A stretch of DNA of 64,000 nucleotides, from the NCBI RefSeq assembly GCF_015351245.1, contig NZ_JADKSO010000001.1, positions 434,001 through 498,000 on the forward strand, given 5' to 3'. A program made the position numbers and the translations under genes. Positions 33,764-43,904 of the stretch are shown here, in pieces. The DNA comes from Rathayibacter sp. VKM Ac-2879 (lineage in GTDB: Bacteria; Actinomycetota; Actinomycetes; Actinomycetales; Microbacteriaceae). Under the pieces are notes generated by a model, which had not been told where the DNA came from, searched no databases, and saw nothing but the letters and a program-made list of their open reading frames with translations. The first letter of the stretch is position 1; each line of letters begins with the position of its first letter.

Positions 33764-34711
33764 ATGTCAATGCGGATGGCTCGCCAAAAATACTCGCTCC
33801 AGGGTGACGCTGCACAGGAATGGCTCGTCGAACGTCACTTTCTCGGTGATGTCGGTCCGGGTTTCAGACTCGTCTCCGACGAGATTGAATTCCCTGAATA
33901 TCGCGCGACGAGGGTGTGGCATACCGAAGGTCGATACCTTATCGAGCGCTCGTCTCCTTCTGCCCTGATTCTCCTGCAGATCGAGGGGCGGTCGACGCTC
34001 GCGTCGCCGCAGTGGGAGGAGACCAAGCAGCTCGGGCCCGGCGACGTCGCTGTCCTCCCGGCGGCCTCCGCCTCGTACTCCTTCTCCGCCCAGGGACCAG
34101 TCGCGCGGTATCAAATCGAATGCAGCCTCGCCGGGCTTCCCCTCGTCGCGCGCTCCGACATCATGTCCGGGAGGATCTACTCAGGACTCTCGAAAGAATA
34201 TCGGGATGCCGTGGTAGCGGCGGCGAATATCGCACTGAATTCGACGATGAGCCGGGGCGAGGCGGGTTTCGCGGACTTTGGAATGGGACTGAGGCATCTC
34301 ACGGCGGCCCTTCTTCAGCACGCCTTCGACACGTCGGCCCCTGTGGGCCCGAACGCCGTGAGCCCCCTGCACCACGCCGCTCTTCGCGTCATCGCCACAC
34401 GGGCCACGGATGCCGATTTCGATGTCACGATGCTCGCCGACGCCGTCGGGACCTCGCCGCGTAACCTCCGCCACGTCTTCGCCCAGGCGGGCAGCTGGGC
34501 CAAGGTCGAGCTGACCGCCGAACGCGTACGACGCGCTCGCGCCTATCTCGCGCAGTCGGTCGGCAACCCCCAGTTCACCCCGGCCGAGATCGCTCGGCTC
34601 TCGGGATTCCGCGATGTCCGTGCCCTGACCCGCGCGCTGGCCAAGCATGACGGTGAGGCCCCGCCCCCGCGAGGAGGTCGGCAGCGGCGGGACGATACGA
34701 CCCGGACCTGA
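33764..34711 (+). CDS. AraC family regulator of module 1
   Basis: A 315-residue AraC-type regulator. The N-terminal cupin-like effector domain has FRLVSDEIEF, TRVWHTEGRYLIERSS and GPGDVAVLPAASASYSF, as in the AraC_binding_2 type. The C-terminal DNA-binding domain has FDVTMLADAVGTSPRNLRHVFAQAGSWAK and a second helix-turn-helix PAEIARLSGFRDVRALTRALAK. It is divergent from repeat protein 1 and closely similar to the regulator at 37312, which is divergent from repeat protein 2. It probably controls the neighbouring repeat protein. The ATG at 33764 may be replaced by the next one at 33770. Confidence 0.85.
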   Translation: MSMRMARQKYSLQGDAAQEWLVERHFLGDVGPGFRLVSDEIEFPEYRATRVWHTEGRYLIERSSPSALILLQIEGRSTLASPQWEETKQLGPGDVAVLPAASASYSFSAQGPVARYQIECSLAGLPLVARSDIMSGRIYSGLSKEYRDAVVAAANIALNSTMSRGEAGFADFGMGLRHLTAALLQHAFDTSAPVGPNAVSPLHHAALRVIATRATDADFDVTMLADAVGTSPRNLRHVFAQAGSWAKVELTAERVRRARAYLAQSVGNPQFTPAEIARLSGFRDVRALTRALAKHDGEAPPPRGGRQRRDDTTRT

Positions 34712-34760
34712 GTCAGAGCCCGCGCTCGATCGAGGACGTCGCTGTGCGAGCCGGCACCGA

Positions 34761-34828
34761 CACGACGTCAGCTGAGACGTCGACTCGCGCGCCATCGTGC
34801 GCGAGAGAGCGTCTCAGCTGACGTTCTG
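34761..34828. repeat. Family B 68-bp palindromic element, copy 3
   Basis: CACGACGTCAGCTGAGACG and CGTCTCAGCTGACGTTCTG end the element with one mismatched pair. The centre has CGCGCGCCATCGTGCGCGAG, in the same orientation as copies 1 and 2. It lies between the AraC gene and the HVA1-like gene; in the paralogous module these two stops are only two bases apart, so this element is an insertion. Confidence 0.82.
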
Positions 34829-34839
34829 CGCTCGGGCCG

Positions 34840-35037
34840 TCACCTCGTCGTCAGCGACGACTCCTTGTGTGCCGCCCTCGCGCCGGTCTTTTCGCTCTGC
34901 ACGATCCGGTACGGTTCGTCGTCGGAGGCGGTGGACTTCTGCCCGTCGAACCGGAACTCCTTCGTCTTGTTCTCGATCAGCTCGCCGTGGGTTTCGCCCT
35001 GCGAGGTGTTCCAGCTGACCGCATCGCCTTTCTTCAC
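34840..35037 (-). CDS. HVA1/TUDOR-type small protein, copy 1
   Basis: A 65-residue protein starting at a GTG with AGGAAG upstream: MKKGDAVSWNTSQGETHGEL, then ENKTKEFRFDGQK and DDEPYRIVQSEKT. This is the small hypervirulence-associated (DUF2945) SH3/TUDOR-like fold. Its biochemical role is unknown in bacteria. It is a close paralogue of the gene at 38216, but without that gene's upstream partner. Confidence 0.8.
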   Translation of the reverse strand: MKKGDAVSWNTSQGETHGELIENKTKEFRFDGQKSTASDDEPYRIVQSEKTGARAAHKESSLTTR

Positions 35038-35067
35038 GAGGTGCTTCCTCTCTCTCGCTCCGGCGTT

Positions 35068-35341
35068 TGATGTTGCGGCTCTGGCGGCGACGCAGAGCAT
35101 GACTCCGCGCTGGCTCCAGATGGCGTTCGCCGAGCGGGGGCTGACGCCGCGTCGGGCGATTCGTCTTGAGCGCACTCGTGCGGCGCACGGGGTCCTCGAG
35201 GCGGACCGTGGTCTCACCCTCGACGAGGTGGCGCGGCGTACCGGTTTCCCGTCGGCGCGTGCGCTGAGGCAGGCTTTGCGCACGTTCGGCGAGACGGGTG
35301 ACCTCGGTTTGCTGGCGACGAACGACCCCGGAAGGGCCTGA
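35068..35341 (+). pseudogene. AraC-type DNA-binding domain fragment
   Basis: The segment ALAATQSMTPRWLQMAFAER, followed by GLTLDEVARRTGFPSARALRQAL, is the two-helix-turn-helix end of an AraC regulator. No effector domain precedes it: upstream, on the other strand, is the HVA1 gene. It is unlike the DNA-binding ends of the two intact AraC genes here, so it comes from a different regulator. It appears to be a remnant at the junction of the duplicated modules. Confidence 0.6.
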
Positions 35342-35515
35342 ACGTCCAAGGAGCCTCCTGCCTGGACGACACGCTGCTCTGCGTCTTCGACCCTGTGCCG
35401 GGCGCACGCCACAACCGGGCCGCGATCACGCTCTGCGGCTGGGAGTCGATCCTGGACGCAACCGCCTGGATCGAGGTTTTTGAGGCTCCGAGCGAGCTGT
35501 CTTTCTCGATGCAAA

Positions 35516-35556
35516 AAGTGTGGGGGTGCCGGACCGAGTCCGGCACCCCCACACTT
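35516..35556 (-). terminator. Strong intrinsic terminator
   Basis: AAGTGTGGGGGTGCCGGA (35516-35533) and TCCGGCACCCCCACACTT (35539-35556) pair perfectly around CCGAG. On the minus strand the stem runs into TTTTT, so it stops minus-strand transcription from the repeat protein 2 gene at 35759 and the short frame at 35563. Confidence 0.88.
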
Positions 35557-35562
35557 CTGAGG

Positions 35563-35718
35563 TTAGTACTGCCGCTGATCGACTGCGAGCGGGGGCTTCT
35601 TATAGCCGATCATGTTGGTGCTGTTCTGCTGGGAATTGGGGATAAACCCGCGCTGGAGGTGTCCACCCCGGTCTCGGTTCCCTTCAATGGGCGACTCTCT
35701 CGCCTTCTGAAGTGAGAA
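35563..35718 (-). other. Short open frame or gene remnant before the terminator
   Basis: An open minus-strand frame of 51 codons ends GYKKPPLAVDQRQY, seven bases before a strong terminator. It has no ATG, GTG or TTG start before an internal ATG, so it may be the tail of a lost gene. Its base use is less GC-rich than nearby genes. I do not recognise it. The rest of the 35342-35515 stretch holds no visible gene. Confidence 0.35.
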
Positions 35719-35758
35719 CTACATCACTCGCGTGAACTTCTGAAGACGCGTGAGGCGA

Positions 35759-37153
35759 TCAGCAGCTGGAGTTGCTCGACGTCACGTAGTCCATGTAGAA
35801 GCCGTTCGTCGAGTCGTACGCGATCTGCGAGGCAGAGGTGACGTTGCTGTCCACGAGCTGGCCGCCATTATACAGCTTTCCGTCCGAGGTCAGGAACATT
35901 CGGTCTCCGAGTGCCGTGGCGCCGGTGAAACCAGAGGCCTGCTTGGTGACTGTTCCGGTCGCGTCGCCGGACTTCCGGTAGTACGTGTAGACGTCTCCGG
36001 TGGTCGTGACATAGTCCATGTAAACGCCGTTTTGACTGTCATACTCGACCTGAGACGCTGATGCGACACCCGTCGCTATGCTCGTCGTCCCCGTTTTGAG
36101 TTCGCCTGAAGACGTCAGGTAAAGGGTGTCGCCAAGAGCCGTGGCTCCCGTCTGGCCGGTGGTGATGGCGCTGCTCGAGCCGGTTGTCTGGTCAGACTGC
36201 TTGTAGAACTGACGTACTTCCCCGGTCTTGGTGACGTAGTCGATATAGATGTTATTAGCGCTGTCGTAATTCACCTGCGAGACAGACGCGACATCAGTTC
36301 CGATAGCCTGCGAATCGAAGAACAGGGATCCACCGGACGTCAGGTAGATGCCGTCTCCGTATGCGGTGGCATCGGTCTGGCCGGATGTAATCAGGCTGCT
36401 CGACCCCGTGTTGCTAGTCCCATCCTTCTTGAAGATGCGGACGTCGCCGCTCTTCGTGACGTAGTTCAGGAACAGATTGTTCTTCGAGTCATATTCGATC
36501 TGCGAGACGGAGGTGACGTTCGAGTCAATCAACTGGGGGGCGCCGGTAGGAGCGCCGTTGTAAAGCATGCCGTCCGACGTGAGGAAGATCGCGTCGCCGT
36601 AGACGGTCGCATCCTTGTAGCCGGCGCGAATGAGGCTGCTGGAGCCCGTCGATGAATTCGCTGGCTTGTGGAAGCCTCGAACGGCGTAGGCCGTTGAGGT
36701 GACCGGCGCCGAGGCCGCGAGCGTATCCGACGTCGCGTTGAACATGGTCGACTTCTCGCCGGTCGGAACGTTGATGTTCGGGAGGGTGATGAGCCCCGAG
36801 CTGTTTGTGGTCGCGGAATAGGTCGTGGTGCCGTCAGCGAAGGTGAAACCATCCTTCAGCGTCACGGTCACAACCTTGCCCGCGTCGGGCGTGGTGCCGT
36901 CTGTCGTGCGCTTGACCTGCACGCCGGTGATGGTCTCGCATCCGTTACCGGTGTAAGAGCCCTGCGTGAACTCCAGCTTCGGCGTCGCCGACGCCGCAGC
37001 GGCCGGCGTCGCGACCGCGACGGCGACAACGGGGATGGTCCAGGCGGCGCCCTTGACGATGGTGCGGCGGTGGACGCCGTCCTCGGCGGGGATGGTCCAC
37101 TCGGAGAGGGGTGACCCGACGTCGCGGAACTTGTCGAAGGAATTTTTTGTCAT
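35759..37153 (-). CDS. Tat-exported tandem-repeat protein 2
   Basis: A 464-residue secreted paralogue of the gene at 32036. The ATG at 37153 starts MTKNSFDKFRDVGSPLSEW; the Tat signal is HRRTIVKGAAW (Arg29-Arg30) with a cut near ATPAAAA. The Ig-like domain (TITGVQVKRTTDGTTPDAGK) is closely alike in both proteins. Four repeats of about 75-80 residues begin near 170, 250, 325 and 400, each with GDxxYLTSxGxL, then VASVSQVNYDS and YxDYVTxTG. These align with the repeats of protein 1 (for example VTSAVGQHVDS), so the repeat fold is shared though diverged. The cysteines are Cys72 and the last residue Cys464. The function is unknown. The gene is visibly less GC-rich than its surroundings. Confidence 0.8.
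   Translation of the reverse strand: MTKNSFDKFRDVGSPLSEWTIPAEDGVHRRTIVKGAAWTIPVVAVAVATPAAAASATPKLEFTQGSYTGNGCETITGVQVKRTTDGTTPDAGKVVTVTLKDGFTFADGTTTYSATTNSSGLITLPNINVPTGEKSTMFNATSDTLAASAPVTSTAYAVRGFHKPANSSTGSSSLIRAGYKDATVYGDAIFLTSDGMLYNGAPTGAPQLIDSNVTSVSQIEYDSKNNLFLNYVTKSGDVRIFKKDGTSNTGSSSLITSGQTDATAYGDGIYLTSGGSLFFDSQAIGTDVASVSQVNYDSANNIYIDYVTKTGEVRQFYKQSDQTTGSSSAITTGQTGATALGDTLYLTSSGELKTGTTSIATGVASASQVEYDSQNGVYMDYVTTTGDVYTYYRKSGDATGTVTKQASGFTGATALGDRMFLTSDGKLYNGGQLVDSNVTSASQIAYDSTNGFYMDYVTSSNSSC
35762..36646 (-). repeat. Four diverged coding repeats of repeat protein 2
   Basis: Each unit is 75-80 residues and begins with a TGSSS-like segment (less clear in the fourth) and ends after a DYVT strand. 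At DNA level they are much more diverged than the 210-bp repeats of protein 1, so this array is older. Confidence 0.75.
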
Positions 37154-37311
37154 GTGCTCGAACTTTCGTCTGTGATGAGGGGGACAGACGAAGCATTGCC
37201 AGGTCAGCGAGGCACACGACCCGCTGGGCCGCAAATGGTTCTGTCGGGGCCGGAAATTGCGATCACGGTAGCCCCTGGGCGATACCTGCGCAGACGATTA
37301 CTCTTGGGCTT

Positions 37312-38214
37312 ATGGCCCCCGATTCACTACGCCGTAAATTCTCTCTGCAAGGCGACGATGCCCAGCAATGGCTAGCCGAGAGAGACTTTTTTGGAGAATT
37401 CGATACGACTTTCCGGCTTGTGTCGGACGAGATCAGCTTCGAGGGTTTCGGAGCCGCCCGCGTGTGGCACAGCGAGGGGTCATACGAGATTGACCGCCGC
37501 TCACCCACGGCCCTCTTGATCGTGCAGATCGAGGGCGAGTCGACCCTCCAGGTGCAGACCTGGGGTGAGGCGGCGAGGGTCATCAGCCCGGGCGACGTTG
37601 CGGTCCTCCCTGGTGGGGGGGCACCGTTCCAGTTCGCTGCTACCCGCCCGGTCGCGAGATACCAGATCGAGTTCGATCTGGCCGGACTTCCTGCCCAAAC
37701 ACGCCTCGAACTCGAGCTCGGGATGGTGTTCGCTCAACCCGTGAAGACGTATCGCGACGCCGTCGCGGCGACCGCGAACATCGCGCTCAATTCCGCGATG
37801 GTCGACAAGGAGGCGGGGTTCGCCGACTTCGGGTTGGGGCTCCGACATCTTACGACGGCGCTTCTGCTGCACGCTCTCGCGGCCACGGCGCCGGAGCACT
37901 CGGAAGACACCGAAAGTCTGCACCGCGCGGCGCTCAGGGTGATCGCGATGCGGGCGACCGACCCCGATTTCACGGTAGAAGCGCTCGCTCGGGCGATCGG
38001 CAGGTCGCCACGTAACCTGCGGCACATTTTCGCTCAGGCCGGCTCCTCTGCAAAGACCGCGCTCACTGAGGAGCGGGTTCGGCGGGCACGCAGCCATTTC
38101 GGCATAACGGAAAACGGACAGCTTTTCACCGCACCAGAGATCGCCCAACTGGCCGGTTTCCGGGATGTGCGGGCACTGCGCCGCGCCCTCGCGAAGGACG
38201 AGGATGCCGAATAG
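37312..38214 (+). CDS. AraC family regulator of module 2
   Basis: A 300-residue AraC-type regulator, close paralogue of the one at 33764. The effector domain has FRLVSDEISFEGFGAARVWHSEG and SPGDVAVLPGGGAPFQF; the DNA-binding end has FTVEALARAIGRSPRNLRHIFAQAGSSAK and APEIAQLAGFRDVRALRRALAK. It is divergent from repeat protein 2 across 158 bases and ends two bases from the HVA1-like gene. It most likely controls the divergent gene. Confidence 0.87.
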   Translation: MAPDSLRRKFSLQGDDAQQWLAERDFFGEFDTTFRLVSDEISFEGFGAARVWHSEGSYEIDRRSPTALLIVQIEGESTLQVQTWGEAARVISPGDVAVLPGGGAPFQFAATRPVARYQIEFDLAGLPAQTRLELELGMVFAQPVKTYRDAVAATANIALNSAMVDKEAGFADFGLGLRHLTTALLLHALAATAPEHSEDTESLHRAALRVIAMRATDPDFTVEALARAIGRSPRNLRHIFAQAGSSAKTALTEERVRRARSHFGITENGQLFTAPEIAQLAGFRDVRALRRALAKDEDAE

Positions 38215-38215
38215 G

Positions 38216-38413
38216 TTACTTCTTCGTCAGCGACGACTCTTTGTGCGCGGCCTTCGCTTCCGTCTTATCGCTCTGCACGATCCAGTACGGTTCGTCCTCC
38301 GAGGCGTTGAATTTCTGCCCCTCGAAGTGGAACTCTTTCGTCTTCTTTTCCACGAGCTCCCCGTGAGTCTCGCCCTGCGAGGTGTTCCAGGTGATCTTGT
38401 CGCCCTTCTTCAC
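38216..38413 (-). CDS. HVA1/TUDOR-type small protein, copy 2
   Basis: A 65-residue protein: MKKGDKITWNTSQGETHGEL, EKKTKEFHFEGQK and EDEPYWIVQSDKT. It belongs to the small hypervirulence-associated (DUF2945) SH3/TUDOR-like fold and closely matches the copy at 34840. Its GTG start overlaps the stop of the 222-residue gene upstream (GTGA), so it is translated as the last gene of a glgX operon. This is probably the original location of the gene. Confidence 0.82.
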   Translation of the reverse strand: MKKGDKITWNTSQGETHGELVEKKTKEFHFEGQKFNASEDEPYWIVQSDKTEAKAAHKESSLTKK

Positions 38414-39077
38414 GAGGCGCTTCCTCTCTCTCGGTCGCGCAGACGCGCGGTGTTCCCCTCGTGCGGCAGCACAATGGTGGTCGTGACGTCGACGATCGCC
38501 GGAGCAGCGGGGGCCGACGAGAAGCCGAAGCGCACGGGAGGCGAGAGCGGCCGCAGCGGGCCGAGGTCCGCCTCCGCGAAGGTCGCCTCGACGCCCTCGA
38601 TGCGGCGGATCGCCCGCACGCCGTAGTACTCCCGCCGCCCGTGCCCCGCCGAGCCGGCAGTGCTGACGCCGCGCACGAGCAGCGACGCGACCGGCGAGAT
38701 CGCGGTCAGCCACGCGGGATGCTCGGCCACCGGCCCCGGCACCGCCCGCAGCAGGCGCCCGAGCGGAGTGAGCCCGCCGAGTCGCAGCCTCACCCGCAGG
38801 GGACCGGCCGCAAGAGAGAGACCGCCGGCGCTCCTTCGCCATTCCACGGGTGCCACCACGACCTCGTCGAAGGCATAGGTCGACCCGATGAGGTCGGCGA
38901 TCTCATGGGTCGGCGCGATCAGAAGTCGGTGGCCATCTCCCGTCTCGATCATCGCGTCGGCGAAGGCCCCGAACGGCGTCTGCTCCCAGAGCCCGAGCAC
39001 GATCCGCGTGCCCGAGCTCGTGCCGAACCCTGCGATGCGCCCGCCGAAGCGGAGCCGCCGCGGAGCTCGGCCGGGCA

Positions 39078-39078
<1 letters not shown>
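38410..39078 (-). CDS. Hypothetical protein, 222 residues
   Basis: It starts MPGRAPRRLRFGGRIAGFGT and has hydrophobic and Gly-rich stretches (GLWEQTPFGAFADAMIE, ATFAEADLGPLRPLSPPVRFGFS) but no clear membrane segments. The start overlaps the glgX stop by one base and the stop overlaps the HVA1-like gene, so three genes form one operon. I do not recognise the family. A linked role in carbohydrate metabolism is only a guess from position. Confidence 0.65.
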
Positions 39079-41123
<2,045 letters not shown>

Positions 41124-41251
41124 GCGACCATCCTGACCGGCGCCGCCCGGGTGCATCGCCTGCTTGTCCGCGCGCTCGGTGCCCGCTAGCCTTGCGGCGC
41201 CTCCGACGCCAGAAGATCGCGCGGCCGGCCCGCGTTCGTCGTTGGCGCGAC

Positions 41252-42214
41252 TCAGTTCAGCGCGGCCGAGCCGTCGCTCGTGAAGACGATCTTGCCGAGG
41301 GCGCCGTCGCCGCCTGCCGCCCGCCGCGTGAGCACGTCGACGATCTCGCCGAGCGGATACACGGCGCCGGGCTCGGGCCGTAGCTCGCCGGAGGAGGCGA
41401 GGGACACCGCGCGCCCGATCCGCTCCGCCGTCGCCACCACGATGAGGTTGCGCACTCGAGGCCGGTCGCGGCGCACGACTCCGAGCGCCTCCGCGCCCAG
41501 CGCCGGGCCATTGGGCACGAGCGTGGCGATGCGCCCGCCGTCGGCGAGCAGGATCGCAGCGTCGGCGACGGGGAGGTGTCCTGAGACGTCGACCACGAGG
41601 TCGAAGCGGCCCGCGAGCACACCGAGGTCGAGCGCCCGATAGTCGTGCGGCTCGGCTCCCAGACCCCGCAGCAGCTCGGCGGAGGCGGCGGAACCGGTCG
41701 CCGCGACCGCGCAGCCCGCGCGCACCAGCAGCTGGATCGTCAGGTTCCCGATCGCTCCGGAGCCGCCTCCGACGAAGACCCGCTCGCCGGCTCGCACGTG
41801 CAGCGCGTCGACGAGGCCGACCGCGGTGCCTCCCGACATCGCCAGAGTCACGGCCTGCACGTCGTCGAGGGAGTCGGGGATCGGCACGAGCGAGCGGCTG
41901 CGCGCGATCGAGGCGTCCGCGAACGCGTCGCCGTCGCGAGTCATCCCCACGACGCGGTCGCCGATGGCGAAGCCCTGCACGCCGGGGCCGAGTGCCTCCA
42001 CGGTGCCTGCGATGTCGAGCCCGAAGCCGTAGGGCCGGCGCCGGCCGACGGCCATGATGCGCGCGCTGCCCGAGAGGATCTTCTCGTCGGTGGCATTGAC
42101 GCTCGCGGCACGCGTGCGCACGAGGAGCTCGCCGCGACCCGGCATCGGCACGGGTGCGTCCCGCCACGAGAGCAGGTCGGGACCGCCAAAGCGGTCATAG
42201 CCGAGTCGTCTCAT
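41252..42214 (-). CDS. NADPH:quinone oxidoreductase-like (MDR family)
   Basis: A 320-residue zinc-free medium-chain dehydrogenase. The N-terminal GroES-like domain has GYDRFGGPDLLSWRDAPVP and GLDIAGTVEALGPGVQGFAIGDRVVG; the Rossmann domain has ERVFVGGGSGAIGNLTIQLL. No structural zinc cysteines are visible. The substrate is unknown. Confidence 0.85.
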   Translation of the reverse strand: MRRLGYDRFGGPDLLSWRDAPVPMPGRGELLVRTRAASVNATDEKILSGSARIMAVGRRRPYGFGLDIAGTVEALGPGVQGFAIGDRVVGMTRDGDAFADASIARSRSLVPIPDSLDDVQAVTLAMSGGTAVGLVDALHVRAGERVFVGGGSGAIGNLTIQLLVRAGCAVAATGSAASAELLRGLGAEPHDYRALDLGVLAGRFDLVVDVSGHLPVADAAILLADGGRIATLVPNGPALGAEALGVVRRDRPRVRNLIVVATAERIGRAVSLASSGELRPEPGAVYPLGEIVDVLTRRAAGGDGALGKIVFTSDGSAALN

Positions 42215-42333
42215 CTCGCTCCCGTCCGAGACGTCGACGCGTCTCCGCCACGAGCCTAGGCGGTGCTCGAGCGGGGTTCTGGTCGGAGGGAAGCCCCCTC
42301 GAGGCGCACGGGCGCGGTGCTACCGTGGCCGCC

Positions 42334-42720
42334 ATGAGTGCAGACCAGAGCCCCGAGTTCGCCGGCTTCGAGGGCACGCCCTCGGTCGAGGTCGGGCGGG
42401 CCGACGACGTCGGCCCGTCCGACGTCGAGGTCGAAGAGAACACGGGAGCCGACGAGAGCCGCGACCCGGATCACGGCTACGACCCGCGTGCCGAGAGCGG
42501 CACCGAGAACACCGCAACAGACGAGGTCTCCTCCTCGGAGGACGAGGACAGCCTCCTCCCTCCGGGCAGCACAGCGGAGGGGGCAGGCACCTCGATGGGT
42601 GCTGTCCCCGCCGAGGCGCGCCGCGAGGCGGCCCCTCTGGGCGATCCCGCCGACTCCGCCGCCTCGTCGCAGCTCGCCGACGAGCGCTGGCGCACGAACG
42701 GCGTCGACCCGCTCGCCTGA
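42334..42720 (+). CDS. Acidic low-complexity protein
   Basis: A 128-residue protein very rich in Asp, Glu, Ser and Ala, with no hydrophobic core (for example DVEVEENTGADESRDPDHGY). The coding frame is supported by base composition and an ATG after a purine-poor leader. Such disordered proteins occur often in Microbacteriaceae, and several are in this window. The function is unknown. Confidence 0.55.
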   Translation: MSADQSPEFAGFEGTPSVEVGRADDVGPSDVEVEENTGADESRDPDHGYDPRAESGTENTATDEVSSSEDEDSLLPPGSTAEGAGTSMGAVPAEARREAAPLGDPADSAASSQLADERWRTNGVDPLA

Positions 42721-42867
42721 CGTCGCGCCCCGGAGCGAGGTGTGAGGCGCGACAGGGCGAGAGGCGGGATGTCCAGCAACTACTCCGGTCGCTCGGAGGG
42801 GGAGCGGGGGTAGGGGCCGTAGTTTCTCCAGAGCGCGACACGCCGGTCGCGCGGACGGGGAGTCCTG

Positions 42868-43563
42868 ATGTCGTTGTTCCTGAGCCGCACGCGCGAGATC
42901 AGCTGGAGCGCCGACGAGCGCCGGGCGCTCGCCGAGGCAGTGGCCGAGGACCGAGCCGAGATGTGGCGGGCCGTGGGAGCGCTCGACCGCACCGTGGTCG
43001 TCTCGACCGAGGACCCCGGCACCCGGGGAGGCGCCCGCTGGCCCACCGACCATCGCGCGTTCCTCCGGATCGAGCGCGCGGACTCCGTCGTGCTCGCCAC
43101 CGACGGCCTGAGCGACCCCTTCGACCGCCTCGCCCGCCCCGGAACGGGTCTGGGCCTCGAGCTCTGCCTCGAATCCTCTGCCCTGTGCGGCGTGCCCGCC
43201 GCCGATCTCTGGAACCACTGGCACTTCCGCGTGCTCTACGAGGCCGCGCGCCGCGCCGCCCTGCAGGGCGTGTGCTGTCGCACCGGACTCGACACCGCGA
43301 GGCTCGCAGGCACCTCGGCGCCCGCCTCCTGGCTCGACGCCGACGGGTGCGTCGGGGTGCTGCTGGGGTTGCGGAGTCCGCGGCTCCCCGAACACATCGA
43401 GCTCGCGACCGGCGAGGCGGAGCTGGTCACGCTCACCCCGCTGCGCCCCCAGGAGTATGCGTGGGCCGCGGTCGACGCGACGGCGCGCGCCGAGATCGGC
43501 GACCGCCTCCGCCGTCTGCCGCATGACGAGCTCGTGCACACCGCCCGCCCGCTGGTGGTCTGA
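42868..43563 (+). CDS. Suppressor-of-fused-like protein (tentative)
   Basis: A 231-residue protein. DGLSDPFDRLARPGTGLGLELCLE and later VGVLLGLRSPRLPEHIELATG with ELVTLTPLRPQEY resemble the SUFU-like fold found in bacterial immunity or toxin-associated and lone proteins. The match is by pattern only. No toxin or partner gene is next to it. Confidence 0.5.
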   Translation: MSLFLSRTREISWSADERRALAEAVAEDRAEMWRAVGALDRTVVVSTEDPGTRGGARWPTDHRAFLRIERADSVVLATDGLSDPFDRLARPGTGLGLELCLESSALCGVPAADLWNHWHFRVLYEAARRAALQGVCCRTGLDTARLAGTSAPASWLDADGCVGVLLGLRSPRLPEHIELATGEAELVTLTPLRPQEYAWAAVDATARAEIGDRLRRLPHDELVHTARPLVV

Positions 43564-43598
43564 GGCCCTCGTCGTGCCAGCCTCTCGTGGCCCGAGGG

Positions 43599-43904
43599 TC
43601 AGGCCTCCTCGGGCTCCGGGACCACCGTCATCTCGCCCGTGTTGTTGGCGCCCGCGATGAACTGCTCGATCCAGGCGCGGTTGAGCGATGGCCGCTTGCT
43701 GCCGTAGAAGCGGAAGTGCAGGGGAGTGGTGGGGTGCACCCAGACGGAGCTGCGGCCGTAGCCGCTCGTCTCGGGCTCGGACCACGACAAACTGAACGAT
43801 TCGTTGCGCCGCATCTTGGCGAACATCGCGACCTTGAGGTGGGCGAGCAGCCGATCCTCGAAGTCGATCTCGAGTGATTGCGGTCCGTAGATCAGTCGTC
43901 CCAT
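43599..43904 (-). CDS. DUF7882-like protein
   Basis: A 101-residue protein starting MGRLIYGPQSLEIDFEDRLL, with SVWVHPTTPLHFRFYGSKRPSLNRAWIEQFI. This small family is common in Microbacteriaceae and often mislabelled as DNA ligase; no ligase motif is present. Function unknown. Confidence 0.75.
   Translation of the reverse strand: MGRLIYGPQSLEIDFEDRLLAHLKVAMFAKMRRNESFSLSWSEPETSGYGRSSVWVHPTTPLHFRFYGSKRPSLNRAWIEQFIAGANNTGEMTVVPEPEEA

Noticed and set aside
33417-33815. A 132-codon minus-strand frame in the first module's gap
   Set aside because: It overlaps the AraC start, has an unnatural composition and no ribosome site, so it is not considered a gene.
42868-43563. An immunity role for the SUFU-like protein
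   Set aside because: No toxin gene or polymorphic toxin features lie nearby, and the fold assignment itself is tentative.
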